Below are positions 1 to 12,811 of a DNA stretch of 64,000 nucleotides, one piece after another. Within the stretch, counting starts at the first letter, position 1. Every line of letters begins with the position of its first letter. The DNA is from Corbicula japonica (taxonomy: Eukaryota > Mollusca > Bivalvia > Venerida > Cyrenidae). Under the pieces are notes generated by a model, which was given only the letters and a program-made list of their open reading frames with translations, was not told the origin of the DNA and did no database searches. Where the stretch lies: the NCBI GenBank assembly GCA_038501625.1, contig JAZAYU010000013.1:5580001-5644000 (forward strand). Direction: 5' to 3'. A program made the position numbers and the translations under genes.

Positions 1-2190
1 CCAATTCCAATCTTATTAGCGGTGTTTCGCTGTACATAGTTCTGGGAAATGTTGATTTTCAGATTTTCCAAACTCTAACCTCTACTTTTAAATAAAATAA
101 TGCTGAGCCCACCAACACTTTTTATCACTGATTTCATAGTAGAAACGTCTTAACTGTAGAAACTGGTCATGGTAGAGTTATGCGACATGCATGTGTTTAA
201 AATAATGATCAATTGTTGGCATAAAGTGGCCAATTTAAAACAAAAACTAGGTTTAATTATTATTGTAAGAATGCGAGACAACATTTTGATTGACAGAAAT
301 GTTATAATTATATTATGTGTTTTTCATTGTAAATAACATATATGTGAAAAGTTAACTTCTTCTAACTTCAGTATTCATGGCTATTTCGAGTGAATTTTTA
401 ATTGGTTCAATTTCCGTTTTGATAGTAAAGATTGTAGCGATTTTCGCTCGCTTTATGTAATACGGTGGCGCCGTTTTACATAAATAATATTTAACATAGG
501 AATAAAAATGTAAAAGTAAAATGTATAAAAAAATCTTTCTGAAAACGTTTCTGTAAATATCAAACGTTCTTTGAAACAAAACTTCGCTGCATTTTTTTCT
601 TAGGTTGCTTTTCCTAACGTGATTTATATTTAGTTTTCTGTGTATTATAGTTGGATGAAATCTTTATACAACGAATAAAAATACATTTCAACGCTTATAT
701 CTGACAAAACAAACAGATCCCATACATTTGAATAAAAGCGAGTGAAGAAATAAAACTTCACGGAGCAGTTGTGCTTGCTTATATAAACTAAACTTATAAC
801 ATTCAAAGACATTGAGATGTACAAATCGAATGTATAAATTTGAATTAATTGGTCCTGAAGTAACATAACCTTGGGAAGATACGGCAGAAAACAATTCTAT
901 ATCGGCCATGCATTGATATCATCATATTTCACATTTTCGCTCAGTATATAAATCTTCCTTTTAATCTTGAGATTTTCAGTAACATGTTTTTATTTAGCGC
1001 ATATTATCGTTGAACTGACCTGGGAACGTTATCTTTCACGCATGCGCACTAAATGTTGCAGGCGGAGTTTCACTTATCGCTTGATAAGCGATCGCTGGGA
1101 AGGTGATCTTTACATTTCTTTGAATTAAAATGTTCTTATTAAGAAAAATAACGCTTTAAAATGATGCGTTTTTTTTAAATTATTTTAATTATGTAGATAA
1201 GTTTATTTTAGTCTGCAGATTAGATACCCCGTTAAAATTAAAAATGTTTTCATTGAGAATATAACCCAACATTAAACCATTATTCGGGGTTAAAATATTA
1301 CTTATGCTAATAAAACTTAAAAAAATGGCGGTCTCTAACAATACAGAGATTATTTGCACTACATGTAATAAGTGTCAACTTATAAACGTGTTTCGAAACA
1401 CTAACTTTCTAAATAAGTTACATTTTAAAGCGGTTTTAATGGACATATATTTGTGATTAACATGCGAGCTGTTCTAAATTACCATGGCGCAATGAAGAAC
1501 AAATTTTATTTTGATTTAGACTGCTCATAAGTCATTTGCACGCCAATTTAAAGGTTAAAAAATTATTTTGTTCAATGGAAATCCAGTATTTTTCAATTTT
1601 GGGGAAAATTTATTTCTCTACTAACGCGTCATTGAATGATTTCCCAGTATTACTAAGTAAATATGCTACCATGCTGAAATAAGGTAGCTAGCTGAAATTT
1701 TGAATACATGTTCTTATATTAAAGTAAAAGAAAACAACTTACAGCTAAATTCAAATATCTTTTTTGTTTCATAATTCTACAGTTTATTGTCAAAATCATA
1801 TTGATATTTAATTTCATAAATGCCTATGTATAATATACATGGGACATGATAAAATAAATTACTACAAAGAATTTTTATTTAAATACGGATGTTCATTCAT
1901 ATAAAATAATCGTCAGGCTATTGGATATGTATATAGGTTAATGAATTTACGGACTATAATCAGCATAGCGCAGCGCAGCCGCGCGACCAGCTAAAGTTTT
2001 AGATCGCTCTGTCATGTATAAGCACTTACCGACTTAGTGGTTGAAATTATAATTGGTAAAATACTAGTATTCATATTATAACAGGTTTCAATCCGTCGGG
2101 TTTCTGTCGACAGTAAAGAACGCAAATACACCTTCTGTATTTATTTCTGTAGTTCAATTTGATTATTAAAAAAATAGATAACTTAGTCTA
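1..2190. other. AT-rich non-coding stretch
   Basis: No open frame here has protein-like composition or splice context. Two small things stand out. An NRF1-like core GCATGCGC lies at 1040-1047, followed by a 7-bp stem hairpin (ATCGCTT...AAGCGAT) at 1076-1092. Near 1322 there is an ATGGCGG motif of the kind often found at animal transcription starts. None of these is enough to call a promoter. Confidence 0.5.
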
Positions 2191-2194
2191 TTTA

Positions 2195-2465
2195 ATTCTG
2201 TAAACAACATTTGTGTCAGGGTTTTCACATGCTTAGTAAATGTTCAATATAAAGCTTTATTTCCAAAAATAATAATGCAGTTCAGATGAGCGTTTTTCTG
2301 CTAATTTTTTAATTTAGTTCTAAGTTGAATGTATTATTACGCATGTAAAATCCCTCAAATTCCGGTAAATTATCTGCCTCGAGCAAACATTACCATGACA
2401 ACTTTTAGGGATATGGCCATCTTATCAGTTATAAAATTATCAAACCGCTTACAAAGTATGTGCAG
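2195..2465 (+). repeat. Direct repeat, copy 1 (partner at 4345-4650)
   Basis: This segment and 4345-4650 share blocks in the same order and orientation. These include TTTGTGTCAG, GTAAATG, a block beginning TGTAAAATCCCT, ACCATGACAACTTT and a block ending CAACCGCTTACAAAG. The copies are about 2.15 kb apart with many substitutions and small indels, so the duplication is old. Neither copy encodes anything recognisable. It could be a dispersed repeat family or a local duplication. Confidence 0.6.
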
Positions 2466-3459
2466 CAATTTATTCTGCCTTTAAAGGGTGATAGTGGTTG
2501 AAATTATTTTTAAGCCAATGAACCTTAATTCTCATTAAGTCGCGCGTCGGAAATGTGTTTAATTATGTGGATACGTGTATTAAGTAAACTTATAAATACT
2601 AAATAAATTGCAATCGTTGATTTGTTAATACCTACCGTGTTTTTTTGAAGTTGGAATAGGACTTTATTTGTTCAGAAATTGCTTGATTGAGTATATTACA
2701 TTACGTAATTGTGTAAGCTTAAGAGATAGTTACTCTGAATAACGTGGTACACTTGAATTAATAAAACAAAGACTCGGCATAAAATTACTTGTAAAATCGA
2801 ATTTACTTCAGGTTGGAAATTCAGTAACCGGGTTAGCAATCGTCGAGTTAAAACATATTTTTGCGTGATAATATTTGCGCGAGCTCTCGCTCGTTTCCGG
2901 AGAGATCTCAACTCTATGCTCGCGAATTTCCATTGTCAATTCTGAGACAGGTTAACGTTTCAACGGATTGCTGGCTTGTGAGTTTGGTCTCCATTCTTAG
3001 ATTCGGAGCTTTATGTTACATGTATGATAAGTTATTTTTGAATGCGGAACAGGTCCTAAAAGTTAAATCACAGTAAGCATATTGAGCCTCCGAATGCATT
3101 TTTAAAGATTTTAGTGTAAGTGCTTTATCTATATGTGATTTTATGTTTTTCTGGAACAAATTTAAAAAATCATGCTGAAATTGAGTTGCAATTTAATAAC
3201 CAAGCCAAACTTGATCATTATGATTACAATGACAATTAGTATTGTGACGACGCAGACAACACGCGCATTAAAATATAGAACAAATTTTTGAAGTATACTG
3301 CGATATTCTGTTTTGAGATTAAAAATTAACTACCTCAGCATCATACATATTCAAGCTCGGATGTAGGATTTCTGGAAATGGGGTTCGTTTGCGACAGTTG
3401 TATAATATTGATAATATCCAACTTTCTTACCAAAATCTCCGTGAACATAAAACATTGCT

Positions 3460-3473
3460 CCCCCCCCCCCCCC
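3460..3473 (+). repeat. Poly-C run (14 C)
   Basis: Uninterrupted run of 14 C in AT-rich DNA. G-runs of similar length occur at 20157-20170 (14), 34019-34028 (10) and 34353-34366 (14). These runs are prone to length error in assemblies. Confidence 0.9.
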
Positions 3474-3908
3474 ACTTCTTAAAAAAGGAGGGTTCAAACA
3501 ACCTCACTGAACACTTTCTGGATTCGCCCCAGTATATTCTACTTAAAGTTTTGAAAAACTGGCGATCCGCCCCTTTTAAACTATGGTCGTTTTATTAATT
3601 AAAAAATATGTGCAAACTGAATAAAAAACAGAAGAGATATAATTTGTTGATTTATATAACCTTCACATAGAAAAAAGTTATTGCGATATCCTGTTTTTAT
3701 TGCGAATCCTGTTTTGAGGTTTAAGTTATGCTTTACTGAATTTTGTAGAGGCAAAAATTGATCCAATAATAATTACATGTATGTTACATTAGAAAAGCAC
3801 CTGTTTTAAACAGGAAATATATCAGGATTTATATATTTTGTGTTTCATGAAGTTGCGCTTCTAATTTTTTTGACGATAAATATAACTGCTGAAAGTAATT
3901 AGAAACAT

Positions 3909-3950
3909 AACTTCTTTAAACACGAAGTATACTTCGTGTTTAAAGAAGTT
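3909..3950. repeat. Perfect 42-bp palindrome
   Basis: The left arm AACTTCTTTAAACACGAAGT, a central AT, and the exact reverse complement of the arm form a spacer-less perfect palindrome. It would extrude as a cruciform, or fold as a hairpin if transcribed. Imperfect copies of its ends (GAAGTTGCG and similar) occur just upstream near 3847 and just downstream near 3943, so it probably arose by inversion of a local sequence. No gene is adjacent. Confidence 0.9.
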
Positions 3951-4344
3951 GCGTTGCTATTGCAATTTATCGATATCGACTTGCTTGGGCCTGGGGCATT
4001 AACTTGCATTCGCGGTTTAGTGAAGTGAACAAGTGACATTTGATTATGCACTAAATAAATTAATAATTTTCACCTTTGCCGTAAAATGATACCAGATGCG
4101 AATTCAAGAAAACAAGACACATTCCTCATAACGTGTATTATTTTTTTGTGATAAAGGACTCGTTCCCAGTTAAATCTTTTATCAATTGTGGACGTTTTGT
4201 ACGTGGGAAATAGCAAAGGTGTCAACAACAAAGTTTTGTTGTATTTAATGTAGATGGTGATGTTTTGTTGTTATTTAACACACATAAAGTTTCTGTATGT
4301 AAATTTAAGTTCACTTTGATTATTAATAACAATAAATAACTAAT

Positions 4345-4650
4345 AATTCTGTAAACAATATTTGTGTCAGATATTCCCGTACAAGATTTTCATTTGCTAA
4401 GTAAATGTGTCTAATATAAAACTTTATTTCTAAAATGCATTTAGGTGAACTTTAATAATGAATGGTATTACTTTGCTCGTATTTTTAATTAAGTTGTTTC
4501 TTAATATGCGGTCACGGTTGATTATACGTATGGATGTAAAATCCCTAAAATTCCGATAAGTTATCTGCCTTGGGCAATATAACCATGACAACTTTAATGG
4601 ATATCAACATCTTATTGGTAATAAAAGTGTCAACCGCTTACAAAGAATTG
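4345..4650 (+). repeat. Direct repeat, copy 2 (partner at 2195-2465)
   Basis: Second copy of the repeat described at 2195, same strand and same block order, with small indels. The flanks 3951-4344 and 4651-5400 show no gene or further structure that I can support. Confidence 0.6.
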
Positions 4651-5404
4651 AAGATTATTAATTATTAAACTAAGTTTTAAACTGATATTGATAATATACT
4701 TTAAAAATATGAAACACAGTGAATATTTAAATTAAAGTACACGTTATTTGACAAAACAACAAAAAATCGTCATTTTTGTGTTAGCTACCATTTTTTCAGC
4801 ATAGTAGCATACCCTTCCAATCCGCTAAAGTTAAGCAACATAAATGTGTTATAGCATAATTATAACAGATAGTCATCATAATTTTTGTTAGCTACCGTTT
4901 TCAGCACGATAGAAAATTATTAATTCTGCTTTGAAACGCATTTCATTTTCATCAAATTTAATGATCGGTGTCAACCCGAATTGAGAAAATGTCATTACTG
5001 GCACGTGTTCACAACTACATTTCTCCCATACCTGTTAAAACTCGATCCCTCTGATTCTGTATTTTTTTCTATTTTTCTAAGACTATTTGAAATAGTTCCT
5101 ATATCTGCACTAACTAAAATTATTTATTCCGACTATTATAACGTTTTGAAATGTAAACTATTATGTATAATCTGTTAATGTTAGATAACGACAATATAAT
5201 ATAACAAGAATTTAATTGATCTTAACGCGTGAATAAAAACATGATGAACATGGAAATTTTATATAAATCAAACAATACTTGCATAATCACAGTTTAATAA
5301 AATTATAAAAGAAACATACTCGCGTTTTCATTATTTTGACCGATATCATTGTTGTTGTTGTAAAATTGCTACTGTTCTCAGCGCACATAAATTTCAAATA
5401 ATTC

Positions 5405-5570
5405 TTTCTTTCATGTGACACGGCTGTTATCCTTAAGCAAACAGTGCACATCCAGACCAGGCGGCACATCCGCGTCGTCTGATCAGGATCTTCACCGTTT
5501 GCTATTCGATACATTGGGTTTTTTTCTGACTGAGAAGTGAACAATGTATACCCTGTTTGGGTGACACTTA
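5405..5570 (-). repeat. Dispersed repeat with NGEDPDQT-type frame
   Basis: Read on the minus strand, this stretch gives a peptide containing ANGEDPDQT followed by an Arg/Leu/Val/Trp/Cys-rich tail. From memory, peptides of the DPDQT-x-R type recur in gene predictions from molluscs and other invertebrates because they are translated from a dispersed repeat, not a conserved protein. The frame runs into unrelated sequence on both sides. I therefore annotate it as a repeat relic and not as a gene. Confidence 0.5.
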
Positions 5571-5639
5571 TGTGATTAAATACCATTTTTCGATGTCGAT
5601 GATTGCAAGGCGTGTAGAAAAACATCTCAAAGACTTATG

Positions 5640-6990
5640 ACACTATTTATTCAGCGAATGGAAACATGAAATTATTGGGTTTTCGAAATAATCGACTTTT
5701 AGAAATCCGACTTGAACATACATAATCTAAGTAATATTTTAAATTTATTTCACGAAACAGACTCGTGTCATTTCACAAAAATCACGTGTGAAACTATCAA
5801 TAAAAGAATCGGTTTCACTTCTTGTGGTGCTTTCGGTTTTAAAAATACTAATACAAACGTTCGAACATATCAATCGATATGGTAAGGGCCTCCAAAAGTG
5901 TTTTAGTTAACTAGCGTATGGATTCCAAAACTGACCATCATATCTAATGTATAGCACCCTGATCGCCTCTTGTAAAGGAACGCCTCTTTTATAAAAATCA
6001 ACCAATAGAAAATAAGTAACACATTAACGTGATTCGTGGGGCGGAGTTGTAATAATTGATGATTCGTTCATCATTTTAATATCCGCATTAATTGATTTGC
6101 GATAAGAATCTAAAGTCATAAAAACTGAATTTGGTGATTTAATTATTTTATTAGTTTGAATTAACCTCGGTACGTCCGTCTTTTGGCGCACTAGCTAGGA
6201 TAAAATTGAATTTACTATAACACCATAATGTCCTTGTTCATAATTTTTTTGGAAAATTCTTGTTTAAAGGGAAATGGGAACTAACAAAATGATTAGCTAT
6301 TAATCTACAACTTAATATTTTGGACTTTTGATGAAGCTTTCTAAATATTGAAAATTAATTTATATAGGCGTATATGTTTACTCATCATTATTAGAAACGG
6401 GATTTAAATCTCATAAGTAAATGAAAGTGTACAAGTAAATATATTGTGTTTAATGCTTGATACTGTTTCAAACACGTCATCATCATTGTTTTTAGTAATG
6501 AACTTAAAATGGCAGGAGTGTGGAAATCTGGAATTTAGTTAATGATTAATGCGTCTCATGATTTTGTTTTATCAGTTTATGATGACAGTATGTATTGAGA
6601 TGATCACTTATAATTAAATATCTTTGAATTTCTGTTAATTGGAATATAACGTAAATTTTGATTGAATGAATTCTGAATTTGTCTAATAAATGTCGAATGT
6701 CGTCTAATTGTTTCTTTGCAAGTTTAATTATTTTTATCTTATTTTAACGAAAGTTCGAATCTAAGGAATAAATAAAGCTTTTCAATTGCCTGCATTTTTC
6801 AGATGCACATTCACATTTATTTCGAGTCTTATAAATAAAATAAGGCAGAACTCTGCTTAAATAGAGAATGAATAAGAGTATAAGAGACTTCGGGATTCTT
6901 TCGGAATCGCTGGGTTCAACCATTTTAACTATAGCACTAACGACATGTATAACCCCCTCCCTTTTCCGCTGGATTCTTATGAAGTTATGT
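5640..6990. other. AT-rich non-coding stretch
   Basis: Many short A/T runs and AATAAA-like words on both strands. No frame with convincing coding character and no repeat that I could pair within the window. Confidence 0.4.
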
Positions 6991-7014
6991 TTATATAAAA
7001 CAGAAACTTTAAAG

Positions 7015-7610
7015 TATTCTCTATTCCGAAAAGAAAGCGTGCATTTTTTTTACATTAACTGCTTTTCTTAATGAATACATTTTAGCACCGTTTACACTTG
7101 AAGAATATTCGCGTGTTTTATTTGTAAAGCAATTATCACAATAATATCCTTATATACGCCGTAAGTGTTATGGTTGTACAAAATGACACTTTCTTTACTA
7201 TTTAACTCCTTATTTTATTTTTTAATGTGTTGAGTCCACTACATAAATAAAATATGTATGAAATTTTTAATCTTGCGATTATTTCCCGTGTGACAATAGT
7301 ATATAAGACGGGTTACAAACTTAAAACTGTACTCTATTTCAAAAGGAATTGGGCGCTTTCTTTTCGGTGAATTTTCTTTAACTGATCTTCTTAATTAATA
7401 CATTTTTGCACCGATTACACCTTCCGAATATATTTGTACGGCGATTATCATTATATCCTTATACACTCCGCAAAAGGTTATTGCTGTAAAAAATGACATT
7501 ATCTTAACTATTTAATTTGTTCCGTGCACTAAATAAATTATGACATTTTTAATCTTGCGATTATTTACTGCGTGAAACTAGTATATCAGACGGGTTCCCA
7601 AACCAGGAAA
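7015..7610 (+). repeat. Two-copy tandem duplication, unit about 310 bp
   Basis: Units run about 7015-7325 and 7330-7610. Both contain, in order, a CTCTATT(C/T)C-AAAAG start, TTAACTG-TTCTTAAT, a TTTGCACCG/TTAGCACCG block, a run of TATCCTTATA, AAAATGACA, a CACTAAATAAA-type block, and TTTTTAATCTTGCGATTATTT followed by a conserved GACGGGTT end. The start of each unit resembles the arm of the fold-back element at 50061-50293 (CTATTCCAAAAGAAAG...TTAACTGCTTTTCTTAATG), so the duplication may be built around a degenerate member of that family. Confidence 0.7.
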
Positions 7611-7941
7611 TGTGTTGATGTTTCTGGGGACAATCGTTTCGCTCTGCCGATCTATGGGTTGGTAAATTATGAAGACACTATGCGAAATCGATAAGATCAC
7701 GGTAGGAGGTCGTCTAAACGCGATGCGAAATCCCGACTCGCATCTTTTATCGCGTTTTTAAGTGATCTATAGCGCAACCATAGAGTACAAAAAGGAGAAC
7801 GTGCAAGTCAGGAGCATTAAGTAGCTTTTTCTTCCCGGTTCTTGTTTCATGGAGATTATAACAATGTTAAACATAAAAGTTCAGAATTTAAAAAAGAAAC
7901 TTAGTAAAATGATAAGATATATTTGTTTCATCGTGTTCAAA

Positions 7942-8006
<65 letters not shown>
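7942..8006 (+). repeat. (CAT)n microsatellite, about 21 units
   Basis: Pure CAT repeat over 65 bases. The partner tract at 8118 is ATG on the same strand, which is its reverse complement, so the two tracts can pair. Long poly-His, poly-Met or poly-Ile frames here are artefacts of the triplet repeat. Confidence 0.95.
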
Positions 8007-8008
<2 letters not shown>

Positions 8009-8117
8009 CTTTTTTTGGCTAGCAGATTTGCAATATAATTCATCGGATACCACGGGATCTTTGAAATTTAAATAAACTGTTTATTGTAGGTTCTGCAGAT
8101 GCTGCTACTGCAGACTG

Positions 8118-8164
<47 letters not shown>

Positions 8165-8225
8165 ATGGTGATGATAATAATGATGATGATGATGATGATG
8201 CAGCAGCTGCTGCTGATGATGATGG
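8118..8225 (+). repeat. (TGA/ATG)n microsatellite, imperfect, with CAGCAGCTGCTGCTG interruption
   Basis: The TGA repeat is pure to about 8163, then interrupted (GGTGATGATAATAATG) and followed by a self-complementary CAGCAGCTGCTGCTG patch before three more units. It is the inverse of the CAT tract 110 bp upstream. Confidence 0.9.
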
Positions 8226-9487
8226 CTGTTTTGGTATTTACAATTCCGGCATTTAATAGCATCTACATTGCTATTTTCATTTTCATACGCATTTATGGTA
8301 GGTGACCAATATGTTTTGGTGGCCATATAAAAGCTAAATGCCCCCTCCCCCGCCGGACACCGATTATAGGGGCACAAGTTTGGTGGTATGTCTCATTATA
8401 AGCATTAATTCGGTGATTCTCACAATAATATCTGATATCGCTTATACTCTTTAGTTCGCTCTGAAATATTTTAAGCTTTAAACCTCGACATTTCATTTTT
8501 ATTAGCAACATATATTGAAAATATGACAATATAAGCATCTAATAAAATGACTGCAGCTTAATCTGCTTCGACCATAACACCATATCGTGTATATTTATGT
8601 ACAACACCAGCAGGTGACAATCGTTAGCCTGCGGCAATTGGCAGCAGGAAATGGACGGGTCCACTTTAAGAAATGACATCCTATTTTCAAAAATAAACTC
8701 GTCTATTTCGCATCCAGCAGTGGACGGGTACAAGTGATAAAACCACTGTACTAATACATGCGATAAAAACGGAGACCCGTCTAATGTTTAGCTTAGTTTG
8801 AGCACATATATATTCTTGTTACGTTATCGGCACGGAAGTGTCTTCTCGACCGGGCCCGGCACAGTTAACAGAACGATGGGAACCAGACTAGCGAAAATAC
8901 TGCAGTGAATTTTTATATCGTAATTGTAATATATAATAGATGACAACTTAAGAATATAATTATCCGCATTGTGGGAAATTTGTTGTAGATGAGATAGTTG
9001 TAACATAACTTGAACAATTCTAATCTTTTGGAGATCTCTTGGGCGGGGGTTAGGCCTAGTATTCTACCGTAGACAGCGCATAGATGTATAATTATCTGGT
9101 CTATTTTAGTAATCAAAATCTATGCATTATTAAAATGAAATACACAAATACCGCTTTCAGCTTTTAGAATGTAAAACGTAGAGCTCGGAGGTGGCGGTCG
9201 CCTCTTCACCGAGGAAAAAAGAAACTCGACTTTCTCTCTTTTAAAAGAGATTCCCGTCTTTAATAGTGTACTGTTTTCAGTCAAATTAAACAGCTATAGC
9301 TATATAGTTGGCATGGTTGAGTAAAGAAGTGCGGTAACACCAAACGCGCTACTTCCTTTCATTTTTGTGACGGGGGAGGGGGGCACCGAACCCCCGGCGA
9401 AGAGACCTCTGGATCCATCCCTGGATCCCAGAACAAGTATATATTTGGAATGATATTCCATTCGTACAAATTCCGCATTAGCCTAAT

Positions 9488-9565
9488 GATCTAGACGGTT
9501 TCTCAACATTGTAACTTTGACTCGTGGTTCTGCAGGTCGTTGGTTCGAATCCCGAAAACGTCATT
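9488..9565 (+). repeat. tRNA-like sequence, probable SINE head
   Basis: An A-box-like TGATCTAGACGG is followed about 50 bp later by a near-perfect B box (GGTTCGAATCC). The T-arm stem does not pair properly (GTTGG against CCCGA) and no seven-base acceptor stem closes the structure, so I do not call a functional tRNA. A tRNA-derived SINE or decayed tRNA fits better. GC-rich patches at 9190-9230 and 9365-9425 may belong to the same element. Confidence 0.4.
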
Positions 9566-10731
9566 ATTTTTCTTTAATCTCAAACTTTTAAATTTCTTCT
9601 TTTTTATCGAAATAAGTTAACAAGAGAGGATCTTTAACACCCAATATTAAAATTTACATATAACTATTGTATTAATCATGTTAAACAAAACACATCGTCT
9701 TTACACAGTCAGTTATGGGATTCGGATTAATAGAAAAATCAATTGCTTTGAAAATAATTTTCAATTATGAGTATGTTAAAGGTGGTTGATTCTCATTCCC
9801 CGTCGTTATCAAACACACGTTAACGATTTATTATTAACTTTGATTAACATAAATTTATGATGCAATCAAAATATAATACTATTTACCGACGACTACATTT
9901 CTGTGTAGTTGGCATTTCTTTACTTTTTGCACGAATCGCGCGGTCATTCATGCGAAACACAGCCGATATTATGTCCTATTAAAACACGTGCATTTTTCTA
10001 ACTACTCGTACACTCCAATACGTGACTAAACACTTAAAACAACTTTCAGTAATCTGTATCTAAACAGTCTTAATGTCGTTTGAAATACCTGTTTAATAAT
10101 TTCAACAACTTCCGGTCTAATATCGCTTTAATATTGATTTTTGTTTTATGACTGTTTTTGTCTTTCGTAATGTTAATATTTTTTCTTTACACAGGCAAAA
10201 TGAAAGAATTTATATAACCAGTTATGCGAAACATTTGAAACCAATCTTGTTCATTATTTAGTACTAATAAATTAATAAATAACACACTTTAACTGAATGA
10301 ATACTGTATTTTAAACAAAATGACGCATTCAATTATATTATAGTTATGTTAATATTTTCCGATCAGGCATATGTTTTAAACATAAATTTTATACAACAAC
10401 ATGCAAGCGAAAATAAAACTTCTTTCGGACATTTCATTATAACTTATCATTTGATTTGTAGATTACTTGTAGATATGAACATGATGAATGTGCTTGTTTA
10501 GTGCAGAATGTGAAAAAAATTTTCTAGTAGTCTAATCGTAAAATATGTATAATAGAAAAATATTTTACTTATCGATTTGAAGAAAGCTGTGTGCCTGACA
10601 TGTGTTTTATAGAATTTTTGCCAAATATATAAACTCTATTATAATTGTAATAAATCGTTTGTATCACTAAGACCAAGTTAATAACATACATCGAAGGCAA
10701 GAAAAGTAACTTATTAAATTACACTCTGTAT

Positions 10732-11135
10732 GCGTCAATCTGATTAAAATCATTTCCTGAAACCCGTTACGCTATCAGGATCTGACTACGAGAAACTAAA
10801 ACATGCTTTTATCACAACCCGTTGAACCAATCAGATTGTCGCCTATAAAACCGCAAAAGTGAACGTAAAAATAGTATTTTAACTCATGGAAAGTGTTGAC
10901 AGCTTGCGTAAGACATATTTTACTGGAGATATTTATATATACATATATGTGTTTATGTAGTATTGCGTGCATTTCTAATGTAATGACATCTTCAGATCAT
11001 TTTGCGAGCGTTATAAATACGCTTCCTGTGTTGGCATTTTCTAAAAATAGTAATCGGGGGAAAACCGCTATTACTTATGTACAGTGACTGCGGGCCGTCA
11101 TCAGATCTAACATTTTGTTAGATCTGACTTTAGTG
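10732..11135 (+). repeat. Dispersed repeat, copy 1 (inverted partner at 49603-49990)
   Basis: About 400 bp is shared with 49603-49990 in the opposite orientation. It runs from AATCTGATTAAAATCAT, through an ACCAATCAGATTGTCGCCTA block and a TATATAAAC-type block, to a terminal palindrome AGATCTAACA-TTT-TGTTAGATCT (about 11104-11126) and TTAGTGAGATT. Similarity stops sharply at both ends, so this is an element and not a random duplication. It has no coding capacity. The palindrome close to one end is the most regular part. The class is unknown; short ends of the AATCT/AGATT kind are the only terminal inverted repeat visible. Confidence 0.65.
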
Positions 11136-11929
11136 AGATTGTATATGCGTCTATGAAAAATATAGCAGGACTACGTTCTACAAATTCTGAACGTGAAATA
11201 CAGTCAGTTTCTAGCAGTGTTTACTCTTGAGTTTCTTTTATGTTTGCTTAAATAATAATACATTGCATTTCTAGCCTTGGAGAAACGAAGCGTAATTCAG
11301 TAAGGATCGCCACCACAGAGAATAAGAAACACAGTGACGGATGAAGTAAAAACATTTAATTTGATTATATTATATTCTCGATCTAAAATCAATAGCGCAC
11401 CGAACACTTATAAATGTATTAAATACATGCACAATTATTGTTCATACTGACAACATAGCATCGTATAAGCTTAAGCATACTGAAAGTGGAGTCAGAATTT
11501 TCCTAAGGGGAATACTTCAAGCTGGAGATCCTTTATTTAAAGAAATATCTTATTCCACATTCAAGCCTATACGTTGAAAATGCGGTACTGTTAGCTTTAT
11601 GGGTGCTTTTTGTGCCAAATAAAACAAACTCGTATACACAACTGAATAAGGAAATGCCGCAATAAGTTTTTATGTTACTCTCTTCTTGTTATTCAAACAG
11701 TTAAAGAACTTAACATTTAACGGTTCATGAAAACTTGGTTTTGATCAATATCATTTCCATTGGAAATTTCATCAAAAGAAAATATTCCAGTCGGATTCAT
11801 TCCTATCGGAAATACTCAATTCTGTCGGAATTCAAAATAGATCATATCAGAAAATATGGTGAATATTCTAGTAAGACAACAATTAAACAAATCGTTTTTT
11901 AATATAATACAATAACCAAGTATTATGTC

Positions 11930-12590
11930 GATAAAAGTCAGAGATATAAGGATAATTATCTATATTTATGTAATGAGTCATTTTGACGAAAACATTAAAC
12001 GATGTTGACGATTACAACAATATCAAGTTGTTGACCACGAGAGTCAGATTTTGTCAACAAAATATAATAAAAATAACTTACTTACAGAATAGTGAGTGTA
12101 TATATAAAATGCTTTTTCAGACATCCCGAAAGTTGCCAGACCGAAGGACCTGTCTGGTAAAATTTGAGCCGGTAAGACAAGATTTCTAATGTTATCAGAC
12201 CGAATGTCAGACAAAAATTTGAGCTCCTTATACTTGCAAATAGCCTTATAACATGTTTCGGTCTGACGGAATTTGTTTCGGTCAGACAGATTTTCACATC
12301 TCATCTGACCAAATGTCTGACACATATTTTCAACTTTCGGGAAGTCTGCTATTTACATTTTGTTTTTCTTTAATCACAATCTTTTTTTTCATTTTCACAA
12401 GGAAACACAACAACTGACTTTACTGACTGGAAATTATAAATAGGACATAAGTTGCGATTAAAATAAATGTTCGGAATAACTTTTCCCACAGGACTGATTC
12501 TGCTCGGAAAGATAAATACAAAATGAATTCCGATAGGAATTAAATAAACACAGGAAACATTCCGATCGGAATTTTTCAAACTTACAGTTC
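11930..12590 (+). repeat. Local duplication, copy 1 (partner 13855-14250)
   Basis: Shares with 13855-14250 a block with GTAATGAGTCATTTTGACGA, GATGTTGACGATTACAA, GAGAGTCAGATTTTGTCAAC and TTACTTACAGAA. After an interruption in this copy the match resumes with the GTTTTTCTTT..ATCAC, CAACTGACTTTACTGACTGG and CTTTTCCCACAGGACTGATT blocks. The interruption is the inverted-repeat element at 12118-12349. Both copies end in TTCCGATCGGAA-type palindromes. Confidence 0.75.
12118..12349. mobile_element. Small inverted-repeat element (MITE-like), 232 bp
   Basis: The ends are CAGACATCCCGAAAGTTG and its near-perfect inverse (one mismatch). The interior carries several short inverted or direct GTCAGACCGAA/TTCGGTCTGAC words near both ends, as in the subterminal repeats of cut-and-paste transposons. 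The paired duplication at 13855-14250 lacks it, which supports insertion, although about 18 bases of left flank are also missing there and no clean target duplication is visible. A CACTA-like origin is possible from the CA..TG-type ends but unproven. Confidence 0.6.
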
Positions 12591-12811
12591 AATTATGCGT
12601 ATCCATGATCGTACGAGACCATGTGGGTATCCTAATTTCATACAGATTTTAACCGAATTATTATTCTTGTATTAAACCGATCTTTTTTGTTTAATAATCA
12701 TTATCTTCAAAATAATATAAGTTAAAACGTAACTTTTACATCAAATCTGAGATGATGGTAATTACAACACACTACTGTATATTATAACTTGTTCACGATT
12801 TTTATGCGCCC

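Noticed and set aside
8068..8377. Long frames with poly-His, poly-Met and poly-Ile
   Set aside because: They are all six-frame readings of the CAT/ATG microsatellites.
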